17,985 nucleotides of DNA, from NCBI GenBank assembly GCA_938091715.1, contig CALKMT010000191.1:1-17985 (forward strand). The letters run 5' to 3'. Of the stretch, positions 1 through 6,448 are shown in pieces. The notes below the pieces were generated by a model. It worked only from the letters and a program-made list of their open reading frames with translations, did not search any database and was not told the DNA's origin. Source of the stretch: an uncultured Litorivicinus sp. GTDB taxonomy: Bacteria > Pseudomonadota > Gammaproteobacteria > Pseudomonadales > Litorivicinaceae. Made by a program: the position numbers and the translations under genes. Position 1 is the stretch's first letter. Each line of letters begins with the position of its first letter.

Positions 1-865
1 CACTGCCGGGCGAAGGGGTCTCGGGGCGATCCAAAAAAATGGCCGAGGGTTCTTTGACCTCGCGCAAGCCCTTTTCGGTCATGGCGAAAATGCCCAGCTC
101 GTTGACGGTGCCAAAACGGTTCTTGATCGCCCGCAGGGTGCGATAACGGCCATCGCCATCGCCGTCCAACAGCAAAGAAGCGTCAATCATGTGCTCGAGT
201 ACTTTCGGGCCCGCCAGGCTGCCCTCTTTGGTGACGTGTCCCACCAAGATGACAATCTGTCCGGTTTGTTTGGCATGCCGGGTCAGCACCGCAGCCGACT
301 CGCGCACCTGGGTAACGCTGCCCGGGGTGGCGGTCAGTTCGGCGACCCGAGTCACCTGGATTGAATCGACTACAATTACGGCCGGTTGCATCTCTTCAGC
401 CGCCGCCAAGATCGCTTCAACCCGGGTCTCGCTCATCATTTCCAGGTGCTCGGGATCCAGCCCAAGACGCTGAGCGCGTACCGCAATTTGCTGCAAGCTT
501 TCCTCGCCAGAGACATACAAGACCGGACGCTGAGCGGCCAAGGCGCTGGTCACCTGCAACAAAAGCGTGCTCTTCCCCGCTCCAGGATGGCCGCCTAACA
601 AGACCACGGAACCCGGGACAAATCCTCCGCCCAACACGCGATTCAGCTCGCCCGAGCGGGTCACAACCCGCTCGACATCGTTCAGTTTTATATCGCTGAG
701 TTTGGTGCGTTTCGGCGCGTCGCCCGTCCAACCGCCGGCCGAGGGAGCTTCTTGGTGCTGCTGGTCAATTAAATTCCATTCGCCGCAGGTCGTGCATTGG
801 CCTTGCCAGCGGGAATAAACCGACTGGCAACCGGAACAGATAAAACGATTTTTGGCCTTGGCCAC
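1..865 (-). CDS. radA: DNA repair protein RadA/Sms (N-terminal 288 residues, cut by window edge)
   Basis: RadA is a RecA-like, DnaB-type ATPase that promotes branch migration and processing of recombination intermediates in the cytoplasm. Reading the minus strand from a GTG at 865 gives an open frame of 288 codons to the window edge. Visible in order: a four-cysteine zinc finger (C10, C13, C24, C27), Walker A GGHPGAGKST at 91-100, the VVDSIQ Walker B region near 165-170, VGHVTKEGSLAGPKVLEH near 208-225, and the RadA-specific KNRFG motif at 248-252. The C-terminal Lon-protease-like domain lies outside the window. The start is supported by AGGAG (877-873) at normal spacing and by the family's usual N-terminus directly before the zinc finger. 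It lies 35 bp downstream of hexR on the same strand, so the two may be cotranscribed. Identification is secure. Confidence 0.97.
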   Translation of the reverse strand, partial: MAKAKNRFICSGCQSVYSRWQGQCTTCGEWNLIDQQHQEAPSAGGWTGDAPKRTKLSDIKLNDVERVVTRSGELNRVLGGGFVPGSVVLLGGHPGAGKSTLLLQVTSALAAQRPVLYVSGEESLQQIAVRAQRLGLDPEHLEMMSETRVEAILAAAEEMQPAVIVVDSIQVTRVAELTATPGSVTQVRESAAVLTRHAKQTGQIVILVGHVTKEGSLAGPKVLEHMIDASLLLDGDGDGRYRTLRAIKNRFGTVNELGIFAMTEKGLREVKEPSAIFLDRPETPSPGS

Positions 866-893
866 TGAGCCTCTCCTGAGCTTGCGCGCTCAG
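865..893 (-). promoter_or_regulatory. Competing hairpins over the radA ribosome binding site
   Basis: In the hexR-radA gap, minus-strand CTGAGC (893-888) can pair with GCTCAG at 881-876 (6-nt loop), covering the first bases of the AGGAG ribosome binding site. It can equally pair with a second GCTCAG at 870-865, whose last base is the G of the GTG start. The repeats are directly visible. A role in translation control is inference, and with 6-bp stems chance is possible. Confidence 0.3.
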
Positions 894-900
894 TCGAGTG

Positions 901-1701
901 TTACTGAACGCCTGCGATTTTGGACAGAATAACGCCTGCCGGGTGACCACGGCGAGCGCTGGCCGAGATAATCAACGAATCCACAAACAGCCCCAGCAAC
1001 GCTTGGGTTCGGGGTAGCGCCTGATGACTGTCGACCGGGTCGTTAACCAACGGAATGCATAGGTCCGCTTCGCGAGCCAATGACAGCCGGGTTGACGATA
1101 CCGCGACCAAACGAGCGCCTTTGACACGCAGTGCCTCGGTGGCTGTGTTGCTGCTGGATTCACCGGTCAGATCGATGGCCAGCACCAAATCTGATGGTCC
1201 CAAGGGTGCGCGCATTGACGGCAGTGACGCCTGGGCATCCACGTCCACCTCGATCAGGGCCTGAACCAATCGCTCGCGAGCATGAAACTCCGCTTGACCG
1301 CCCAAGATTACTACTCGTCGGGCCGATAAAATCCAGTCCATCAAGGTCGACAATGGCCACTGGCCGAGTCGTTGAAAGGCGTCGTCAGCCAAGGCAAGGT
1401 GGCTTTCAAACATTCTGGTGAAAATGGCTTCGGTCGACATTTCTGTATCAATGTCACGAATGTGGTATTCGTTTCCTGACGCCAATTCCTGAGCCAGTTT
1501 CATTTTCAGATCGGGATAACCTTCGCACCCAACCCGTCTGCAAAAACGATTGACGGTGGGCTGGCTGACGTCTGCCAATTTAGCCATCTTAGCTATCGAC
1601 ATCCGGACTGCCTGGCTAGGTTCACGCAAGACTACTTGCGCGACTCGACCTTCCGATTTACTGAGCTCTTTTGCCTGTTCTTGTATCCGTCCAAGAATCA
1701 T
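901..1701 (-). CDS. hexR: HexR-like RpiR-family transcriptional regulator
   Basis: This is a 266-residue DNA-binding regulator with an N-terminal RpiR helix-turn-helix and a C-terminal SIS sugar-phosphate domain. Residues 13-75 closely resemble HexR of enterobacteria and pseudomonads (LSKSE, then AKLADVSQPTVNRFCRR). HexR represses or activates central carbon genes (Entner-Doudoroff, zwf, pyk, gap types) and responds to KDPG. The SIS domain (about 120-250) is much more divergent: the usual GLGAS is GGQAE (134-138) and the usual ISHTGRT region reads IDLTGES (176-182). The effector may therefore differ. The ATG at 1701 matches the family N-terminus (M-x-x-x-R-I-Q), though no good Shine-Dalgarno precedes it. 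It is divergent from the tlpA-like gene and about 2.5 kb from pyk, a common HexR target. Family assignment is secure; the exact HexR role is likely. Confidence 0.88.
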   Translation of the reverse strand: MILGRIQEQAKELSKSEGRVAQVVLREPSQAVRMSIAKMAKLADVSQPTVNRFCRRVGCEGYPDLKMKLAQELASGNEYHIRDIDTEMSTEAIFTRMFESHLALADDAFQRLGQWPLSTLMDWILSARRVVILGGQAEFHARERLVQALIEVDVDAQASLPSMRAPLGPSDLVLAIDLTGESSSNTATEALRVKGARLVAVSSTRLSLAREADLCIPLVNDPVDSHQALPRTQALLGLFVDSLIISASARRGHPAGVILSKIAGVQ

Positions 1702-1730
1702 TGCAGAAGACCCGATTTATTGGTATGCGA

Positions 1731-1752
1731 TGTAAACTACGCCAAATTTACA
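1731..1752. promoter_or_regulatory. Inverted repeat in hexR/tlpA-like divergent gap (candidate operator)
   Basis: TGTAAA (1731-1736) and TTTACA (1747-1752) form a perfect 6-bp inverted repeat around a 10-bp centre, with a further matching T/A pair inside. It sits in the 69-bp gap between divergent hexR (start 1701) and the tlpA-like gene (start 1771), so a bound dimer could affect both. The half-sites recall the TGTA/TACA arms of HexR sites, but the known HexR consensus (from memory) has about 7 bp between the arms, not 14. Autoregulation by HexR is therefore only a hypothesis. Confidence 0.4.
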
Positions 1753-1770
1753 GAACAAGGAATAGACAAG

Positions 1771-2283
1771 GTGAAATTAACTCGAGCCAGACAGGCATTT
1801 GTCGTGATTTGTTCTGCATTTTTTATGAACGCAAATGCCGGAAATTGGACAGCTCAAGACAACCGGGCCGCCGATGGTTTGGCCACTGGGCTGACCGAAG
1901 CCGGCCAAACCGTTGATCTGTCCGTACCCAGTGTGGTGAATTTTTGGGCCACCTGGTGCGCGCCGTGCGTCAAAGAAATCCCCGACCTGATCGCCTTGGG
2001 CCAGGCGCTGGAGCCGGACGTTCAGGTGGTACTGATCAACGTCGGCGAGTCCACAGACAGGATCAACGCATTTTTCGATCAAAATCCCGCAGCGGATGCT
2101 CGTGACCGGCTGGTATTGACCCAAGGAATGGGATTGGCCGATCTACAAGACTGGAAAATTCGGGGCTTGCCGACCACGTACTTAATCCGCGATGGCCAAC
2201 TGACCTATCAGGCCGAGGGCGTGTTGCAATGGGCCAGCCCCGAGGTCCAAGACGAAATTAACGACCTATTAGGGCGTCCATGA
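1771..2283 (+). CDS. Periplasmic TlpA/ResA-like thioredoxin
   Basis: This is a 170-residue exported thiol-disulfide oxidoreductase of the TlpA/ResA type, which usually reduces periplasmic disulfides, for example in cytochrome c maturation. Residues 1-23 look like a signal peptide (KLTRAR, then a hydrophobic stretch ending ANA-G). The thioredoxin active site is WCAPC at 62-66 and the cis-proline loop is GLPTTY at 132-137. The GTG at 1771 is chosen because AAGGA (1757-1761) lies 9 bp upstream and the signal peptide begins there; a longer frame from 1636 would overlap hexR antisense. The gene is convergent with the DsbD/ScsB-like gene and overlaps its 3' end by 26 bp. That membrane reductase is a plausible electron donor (inference). 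The specific substrate cannot be told. Confidence 0.9.
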   Translation: MKLTRARQAFVVICSAFFMNANAGNWTAQDNRAADGLATGLTEAGQTVDLSVPSVVNFWATWCAPCVKEIPDLIALGQALEPDVQVVLINVGESTDRINAFFDQNPAADARDRLVLTQGMGLADLQDWKIRGLPTTYLIRDGQLTYQAEGVLQWASPEVQDEINDLLGRP

Positions 2284-4183
2284 CCAAGTCAGTGGTCAAA
2301 ATTTGTGGCAGCACCTGTTGTTGCCCTTGACGGTAGACCACATACAGCGGCACCCCGGCGCGTCCAAAACTGTCTAAGTACGCGGTAATTCCGGCGTCAT
2401 AGTCGGTCCAGTCAGCCTTGAGCCACTGCACATCCATGTCAGAGAACGCACCACTTTGAAACACCAAGCGCTCATTGGATAAACAACTGATACACCAATC
2501 CGCCGTGACATTGACCAACACCACCTGATCGTTTTGCAAAGCCGACGCCAATGCGTCTTGGGAAAATGGCGCCCATGGCACGCCGGGCTTGTCGCTGGGC
2601 CAATACCAAAGGGCCGCACAAAACACGACCACGGCGGATACCACCACGGCCAGCCGCCGCTGCAAGCGAACCAAGCACCAAACAACAAAACCCGCGATGA
2701 TCGGCACCAGGAATATCGCAAGCTCCCACTGGAACCCTAGTTGCCGGCCACCAATCCAAACCAGCCACGCTGACGTGCCCAGCATCGGAAAGGCCAAGGC
2801 GTGCTGCAAGGTCTCCATCCAGCGGCCCGGGCGAGGCAACCGGGCGGCCAGCCGATCACTCTGGTGAATCAACCACATAGGTAGGGCAAAACCGACACCC
2901 AGCGCTAACAAGATGGCAAACAGCACCCAGGCCGGCGAGGCCAGCGCGAACCCTAGCGCCGGCCCCATAAAAGGCGCGGTACAGGGGCTGGCCACCACGA
3001 CTGCCAGAACCCCAGAAAAGAACTCGCCCTGATCTCCGCCACGCTGCGTAAGCCCCTGGCCCATCCCCATAAAGGCGCCTCCAAACTTGAACCACCCCAA
3101 CATTGACGCCGACAACACCAGCATCAACATCGACATCAATAGAACAAATACTGGCGACTGCAGCTGAAAGCCCCAACCAATCGCGGCGCCACTGGATTTT
3201 AGGGCCAACAAGACCCCGCCCATGGCGACAAAACTGGCCAGCACCCCCAATGCAAATACGTGACCACGCCGCCGACGCAAGCTTTGCTCGGCCCCGGACA
3301 GATGCATCATGCCCATCGCTTTGATCGACAGCACAGGAAAGACACAGGGCATTAAATTCAGAATCAAACCGCCCAAAAAGGCACCCAATAACATCCAAGC
3401 CAAGGGCGTGGCCGAGCTGACCTTGGCGGCACTGAACTCGACTCGCCAGCTTTGGCGCGCCTGCAAATTGACCAACTCTCCGTTGGGCCACTGCTCGGAG
3501 GGCGGCGCGTCAAACACCACTCGCCCATTGAAAGGGCGCACTTCTTGGTAGCGCTCGGCGGGCCAACGCTGATTGTCATAGGGGAAAAATGCCCAGGTAC
3601 CCACATCCATACCCGGGGGCAGATCAACCGCGGCCTGACCCGTTGAATCCCACTGACCCGGTAAAGGATCTTGGGCTGGCCAACCCGAGCGGGCCTGACC
3701 AAAACGTTGCGCCCAATCACTAGGTTGACCGTCGCCGGGGCGCAGGGTGATTTGCAATTCGGCGGATTCGGGAATGCATAGTTCGGCGCATACCAACCAA
3801 TTGGCCGTGGCGGTTAGGGTGACCGATTCGTTACGAGTCAGCACCGCAGGCATCGCCAGCAGCACCTCGGATTCGTATCCGTAGACGTTCAGCCCGCCAA
3901 AGACCTTTCGTTCGGGGGCGGGCCAACGCAGCCCACCGATCACGACCGCTGGGTTGGGATTAACAGACAGCGTCGCCGGCGCGCCGGAAGCGCCGTGATT
4001 GCGCCAGTAGGTATGCCACCCAGGAGCTGGGGTAATGGACAAACCCAACCAGTGAGTTTGGCCAGGGCGAAAACTATCGGACTCGGAGACCCAATCAACT
4101 GCGGTGCCGTTTTGGGTCACCACCGGTGCAGCATGAACAAGGATGCTGCAGACCGACAGCACTAATGCCGTCAGCCATTTCAT
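2258..4183 (-). CDS. DsbD/ScsB-family transmembrane thiol:disulfide reductase
   Basis: This 641-residue inner-membrane protein moves electrons from cytoplasmic thioredoxin to periplasmic thiol proteins. A signal peptide (1-18) is followed by a DsbD-like N-terminal region (about 20-250) with a C-x3-C pair (C132, C136). The CcdA/DsbD membrane domain (about 260-530) carries the two catalytic cysteines in LMPCVFPVL (C280) and ASPCTAPFMGPALG (C401). The C-terminal thioredoxin domain (about 535-641) has WCISC (C564, C567) and a cis-proline GVPLY. The long N-terminal region and the CAELC motif resemble ScsB or 'DsbD-family' proteins more than E. coli DsbD, whose N-domain motif is CADAGFC. The ATG directly follows the pyk stop (TAAATG), so the two are probably one transcript and translationally coupled. 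The 3' end overlaps the convergent TlpA-like gene. Confidence 0.9.
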   Translation of the reverse strand: MKWLTALVLSVCSILVHAAPVVTQNGTAVDWVSESDSFRPGQTHWLGLSITPAPGWHTYWRNHGASGAPATLSVNPNPAVVIGGLRWPAPERKVFGGLNVYGYESEVLLAMPAVLTRNESVTLTATANWLVCAELCIPESAELQITLRPGDGQPSDWAQRFGQARSGWPAQDPLPGQWDSTGQAAVDLPPGMDVGTWAFFPYDNQRWPAERYQEVRPFNGRVVFDAPPSEQWPNGELVNLQARQSWRVEFSAAKVSSATPLAWMLLGAFLGGLILNLMPCVFPVLSIKAMGMMHLSGAEQSLRRRRGHVFALGVLASFVAMGGVLLALKSSGAAIGWGFQLQSPVFVLLMSMLMLVLSASMLGWFKFGGAFMGMGQGLTQRGGDQGEFFSGVLAVVVASPCTAPFMGPALGFALASPAWVLFAILLALGVGFALPMWLIHQSDRLAARLPRPGRWMETLQHALAFPMLGTSAWLVWIGGRQLGFQWELAIFLVPIIAGFVVWCLVRLQRRLAVVVSAVVVFCAALWYWPSDKPGVPWAPFSQDALASALQNDQVVLVNVTADWCISCLSNERLVFQSGAFSDMDVQWLKADWTDYDAGITAYLDSFGRAGVPLYVVYRQGQQQVLPQILTTDLVMDALIGR

Positions 4184-5632
4184 TTATAGAAAGTCCCCAA
4201 CGCGCAAAATTTTCAGCGTGTTGGTGCCGCCCAACTGCCCCAAATTATCGCCCTTGGTAAAGATCACCAGATCCTCGGGTTTCAGATAGCCAAGGTCGGC
4301 TGCGGCCCTGATTGCGGTTTCATCAACGCGCAAACTGGGCACGGCTTCATAGTTCAAAGCCACGGGAAAGACCCCGCGATAGAGCGCCATGCGGCCCAGC
4401 GACTTGGGCTCTCGAGTCAAGGCAATAATCGGCAGATGCGAGCCGATGCGGCTCATCCAACGGGGCGTTGAGCCAGATTCCGTTAAGCATAAAATGGCCG
4501 CCACCCCTTTAAGTCGGTTGGCGGCATACATTGCACTCAGCGCAATTGACTCGTCTAGGGAGCTGAAGTTTTGCTGCAATCGCGCTTCACTGATACGGGC
4601 CTCGGGCTCGCGCTCTGCCCCTTCGGCTGTGCGGGCCATCGCCTCGACGGTCTCGATCGGAAAATCACCGGCCGCGGTCTCGCCACTGAGCATGACCGCA
4701 TCGGTTCCATCCAACACGGCATTGGCCACGTCAAACACTTCGGCGCGGGTCGGCAATGAGTTAGAAATCATCGACTCCATCATTTGAGTCGCGGTAATCA
4801 CAATGCGATCCAGTGCACGCGCGCGCTGGATAATGCGTTTCTGAACCCCGACCAAATACGCGTCGCCAATTTCGACGCCCAGATCGCCACGGGCCACCAT
4901 GACGCCATCCGATTCACGAATAATCGCATCCAGCGTGGCATGATCGGCCACCGCCTCGGCGCGTTCGATCTTGGCAATCAAGGCAGCATCGCCGCCCACC
5001 GCTTTCATTTCGCGACGTGCCAAGCGCATGTCCGCCGCGTTGCGCGGGAACGAAACGGCGATGTAATCAACGCCAATATTGACCGCGACCTGCATGTCAG
5101 CCAAATCTTTGGGGGTGAGTGCCGGGGCACTGAGGCCACCGCCCTGGCGGTTAATGCCCTTGTTGTTGCTTAACCGCCCGGCTCGCTCGGTACGGGTTGT
5201 GATGCGATCGCCGCTGATGGACTCGACCCGCAGGGTCACGCGCCCATCGTCCAGCAACAACAAATCCCCCGCAGCACAGTCCTGGGGCAAGGCCTTGTAA
5301 TCGATACCGACCTGATGCTGATCCCCAGCATCACGATCCAAACTGGCATCGAGGACAAACCCATCCCCAGTGTTTAACTCAATTGGGCCCTCGGCAAATC
5401 GAGCCACTCGAATTTTTGGCCCCTGCAAATCCGCCAGCAAGGCCACCTGCACACGATTCTGTTTGGCTGCCGCTCGAACCCACTCGGCCCGCTGCAAATG
5501 ATCCGCCGCTTCGCCATGAGAAAAATTCATGCGAACACAATTCACGCCAGCCTGAATGAGGGCGTCAATTTTTTCAGCTGAGTCAGTGGAAGGCCCCAGC
5601 GTGGCGACGATTTTGGTACGACGGAGGGTCAT
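4184..5632 (-). CDS. pyk: Pyruvate kinase (PykA type)
   Basis: Converts phosphoenolpyruvate and ADP to pyruvate and ATP, the last step of glycolysis, in the cytoplasm. The 482 residues match family length. Key parts: TLGPST (11-16), VRMNFSHG with R34, N36, S38 and H39, DLQGPKIR (68-75), a B domain (about 72-170), catalytic IAKIE with K221 and E223, the signature MVARGDLGVEIG (245-256), TATQMMESM (280-288) and GTDAVMLSGETAAGD. It is closest to the PykA type (start RRTKIVATLGP). The ATG at 5632 has AGGA (5641-5638) at good spacing. It is divergent from imuA across a 93-bp gap and abuts the downstream DsbD/ScsB-like gene. HexR regulation is plausible from family knowledge, but I see no clear HexR site here. 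Confidence 0.97.
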   Translation of the reverse strand: MTLRRTKIVATLGPSTDSAEKIDALIQAGVNCVRMNFSHGEAADHLQRAEWVRAAAKQNRVQVALLADLQGPKIRVARFAEGPIELNTGDGFVLDASLDRDAGDQHQVGIDYKALPQDCAAGDLLLLDDGRVTLRVESISGDRITTRTERAGRLSNNKGINRQGGGLSAPALTPKDLADMQVAVNIGVDYIAVSFPRNAADMRLARREMKAVGGDAALIAKIERAEAVADHATLDAIIRESDGVMVARGDLGVEIGDAYLVGVQKRIIQRARALDRIVITATQMMESMISNSLPTRAEVFDVANAVLDGTDAVMLSGETAAGDFPIETVEAMARTAEGAEREPEARISEARLQQNFSSLDESIALSAMYAANRLKGVAAILCLTESGSTPRWMSRIGSHLPIIALTREPKSLGRMALYRGVFPVALNYEAVPSLRVDETAIRAAADLGYLKPEDLVIFTKGDNLGQLGGTNTLKILRVGDFL

Positions 5633-5668
5633 TTGAGGTCCTAAAATTTACAGATGATCTTTGGTCAA

Positions 5669-5677
5669 ATCATAGCA
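5669..5677 (-). promoter_or_regulatory. Candidate pyk promoter (extended -10)
   Basis: On the minus strand the extended -10 motif TGCTATGAT spans 5677-5669, about 37 bp before the pyk start. No strong -35 is seen 17 bp upstream (TGTTTA), which fits an extended -10 promoter. The expected transcript start near 5662 gives a leader of about 30 nt containing the AGGA ribosome binding site. Confidence 0.5.
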
Positions 5678-5686
5678 CTTAGCGGC

Positions 5687-5717
5687 TTGACTAAACACAA
5701 GGTATATACTGTATATA
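5687..5717 (+). promoter_or_regulatory. Candidate imuA promoter
   Basis: TTGACT at 5687-5692 (5 of 6 to the -35 consensus) is followed by TGTATA (5710-5715, 17-bp spacer) or TATATA (5712-5717, 19-bp spacer) as the -10. The -10 lies inside the LexA box, as is typical of SOS promoters. The predicted transcript start falls at about 5722-5726, at or next to the imuA ATG. The -35 region overlaps the upstream part of the divergent pyk promoter. Confidence 0.55.
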
Positions 5718-5726
5718 TAGACAGTA
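5707..5726. promoter_or_regulatory. LexA (SOS) box controlling imuAB
   Basis: TACTGTATATATAGACAGTA differs from the enterobacterial consensus TACTG(TA)5CAGTA at a single position and keeps the CTGT-N8-ACAG core (5709-5724). Its last base is the A of the imuA start codon at 5726. SOS control of imuA-imuB is well known in proteobacteria. The site leaves no room for a Shine-Dalgarno sequence. Confidence 0.93.
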
Positions 5727-6448
5727 TGAAATCCATCACATTGCAATCTCTCCTGGATCAAGGAACCGTCTGGGCTGGCGAACTGACCCCCAGAGAAAAG
5801 GGCCGGACCACAGGTCACACACAGCTTGACGAGTTGCTGGCCCATGGCGGCTGGCCAAAACAGGGGGTGGTCGACATTCAAGTCTCCGCCCCGGGGCAGG
5901 GCGAGCTGCAACTGCTGCTGCCCAGCCTAGCTCAAGCAGATGAGCGCCTTTGGGTTTGGCTAGACCCGCCCCTGCAGCCCTGTGCCCAAGGCATTCGCCA
6001 AGCCGGCATTGCATTAAAACGCTGCCTGATCCTGCGCACGGAAAATGCCGGGGATGCGCTGTGGGCCTTAGAGCGATGCCTACAATCCGGCTGTGTAGAC
6101 AGTGCTTTGGCCTGGTTAAGGCGTCCGCCCAACAACAAAGCCCTGCGGCGTTTACAAATGGCCGCCGAGACCGGCGGCACCCTGGCCCACCTAATACACG
6201 ACGAGCACTGGCCTGCAGACGCGGGCACTCATGCCCGGGTGGCGCTGTGGCCCAGCCAGACAGCGGGGCATTTGCACGCCCAAATAGTCAGGCAACGAGG
6301 GGGCCCGCAACAGCGGCCGATTGTCATGCCATTGCTGGCCCAACAGGCCTGCTCACCGCCGGCACCCAAACCGGCCCAACTAGGGCCTGTGCATTTAGAT
6401 CCCCAGCCCAGACTGTCATTGCAACCCAGCCTGCAACTGGCGCTATGA
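5726..6448 (+). CDS. imuA: ImuA, SOS mutagenesis accessory protein (RecA-like)
   Basis: ImuA (SulA/RecA-like) acts with ImuB, and usually DnaE2, in damage-induced translesion synthesis. The 240-residue protein has the family pattern: an N-terminal LLDQGTVWAGE segment (9-19), a T-G-x-x-x-LD-x-L-x-x-GGWP block (29-44), then a RecA-like fold with a degenerate P-loop, APGQGELQLLLP (55-66), without the Walker lysine. Later come DALWALERCLQSG-type and LRRLQ-AAE-GG segments seen in ImuA proteins. The frame is open back to 5654, but the ATG at 5726 is chosen because upstream codons run through the promoter and LexA box and family proteins begin just before the LL-x-x-G segment. No Shine-Dalgarno precedes it, suggesting a leaderless message. 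It overlaps imuB by 4 bp (ATGA). Confidence 0.9.
   Translation: MKSITLQSLLDQGTVWAGELTPREKGRTTGHTQLDELLAHGGWPKQGVVDIQVSAPGQGELQLLLPSLAQADERLWVWLDPPLQPCAQGIRQAGIALKRCLILRTENAGDALWALERCLQSGCVDSALAWLRRPPNNKALRRLQMAAETGGTLAHLIHDEHWPADAGTHARVALWPSQTAGHLHAQIVRQRGGPQQRPIVMPLLAQQACSPPAPKPAQLGPVHLDPQPRLSLQPSLQLAL

Noticed and set aside
1731..1752. Calling the palindrome a HexR box
   Set aside because: The arm spacing does not match the known HexR consensus, so it is listed only as a candidate operator.
1636..1770. Longer start of the TlpA-like gene at 1636
   Set aside because: It would overlap the 5' end of hexR antisense. The GTG at 1771 has a ribosome binding site and begins a clear signal peptide.
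2856..3491. 211-residue open frame on the minus strand inside the DsbD/ScsB-like gene
   Set aside because: It is a shadow in another frame of a gene with unmistakable cysteine motifs, with no recognisable domains of its own.
4389..5173. Two antisense open frames (132 and 129 aa) within pyk
   Set aside because: They mirror the codon bias of pyk on the opposite strand and lack protein-like motifs or ribosome binding sites.
5654..5725. N-terminal extension of ImuA by 24 residues from an ATG at 5654
   Set aside because: These codons run through the promoter and LexA box, and the extension is unlike ImuA N-termini.
5950..6444. Long in-frame extension of ImuB to 5950
   Set aside because: It overlaps imuA in another frame and has no family similarity. 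The ATG at 6445 with ATGA overlap gives the standard ImuB start.
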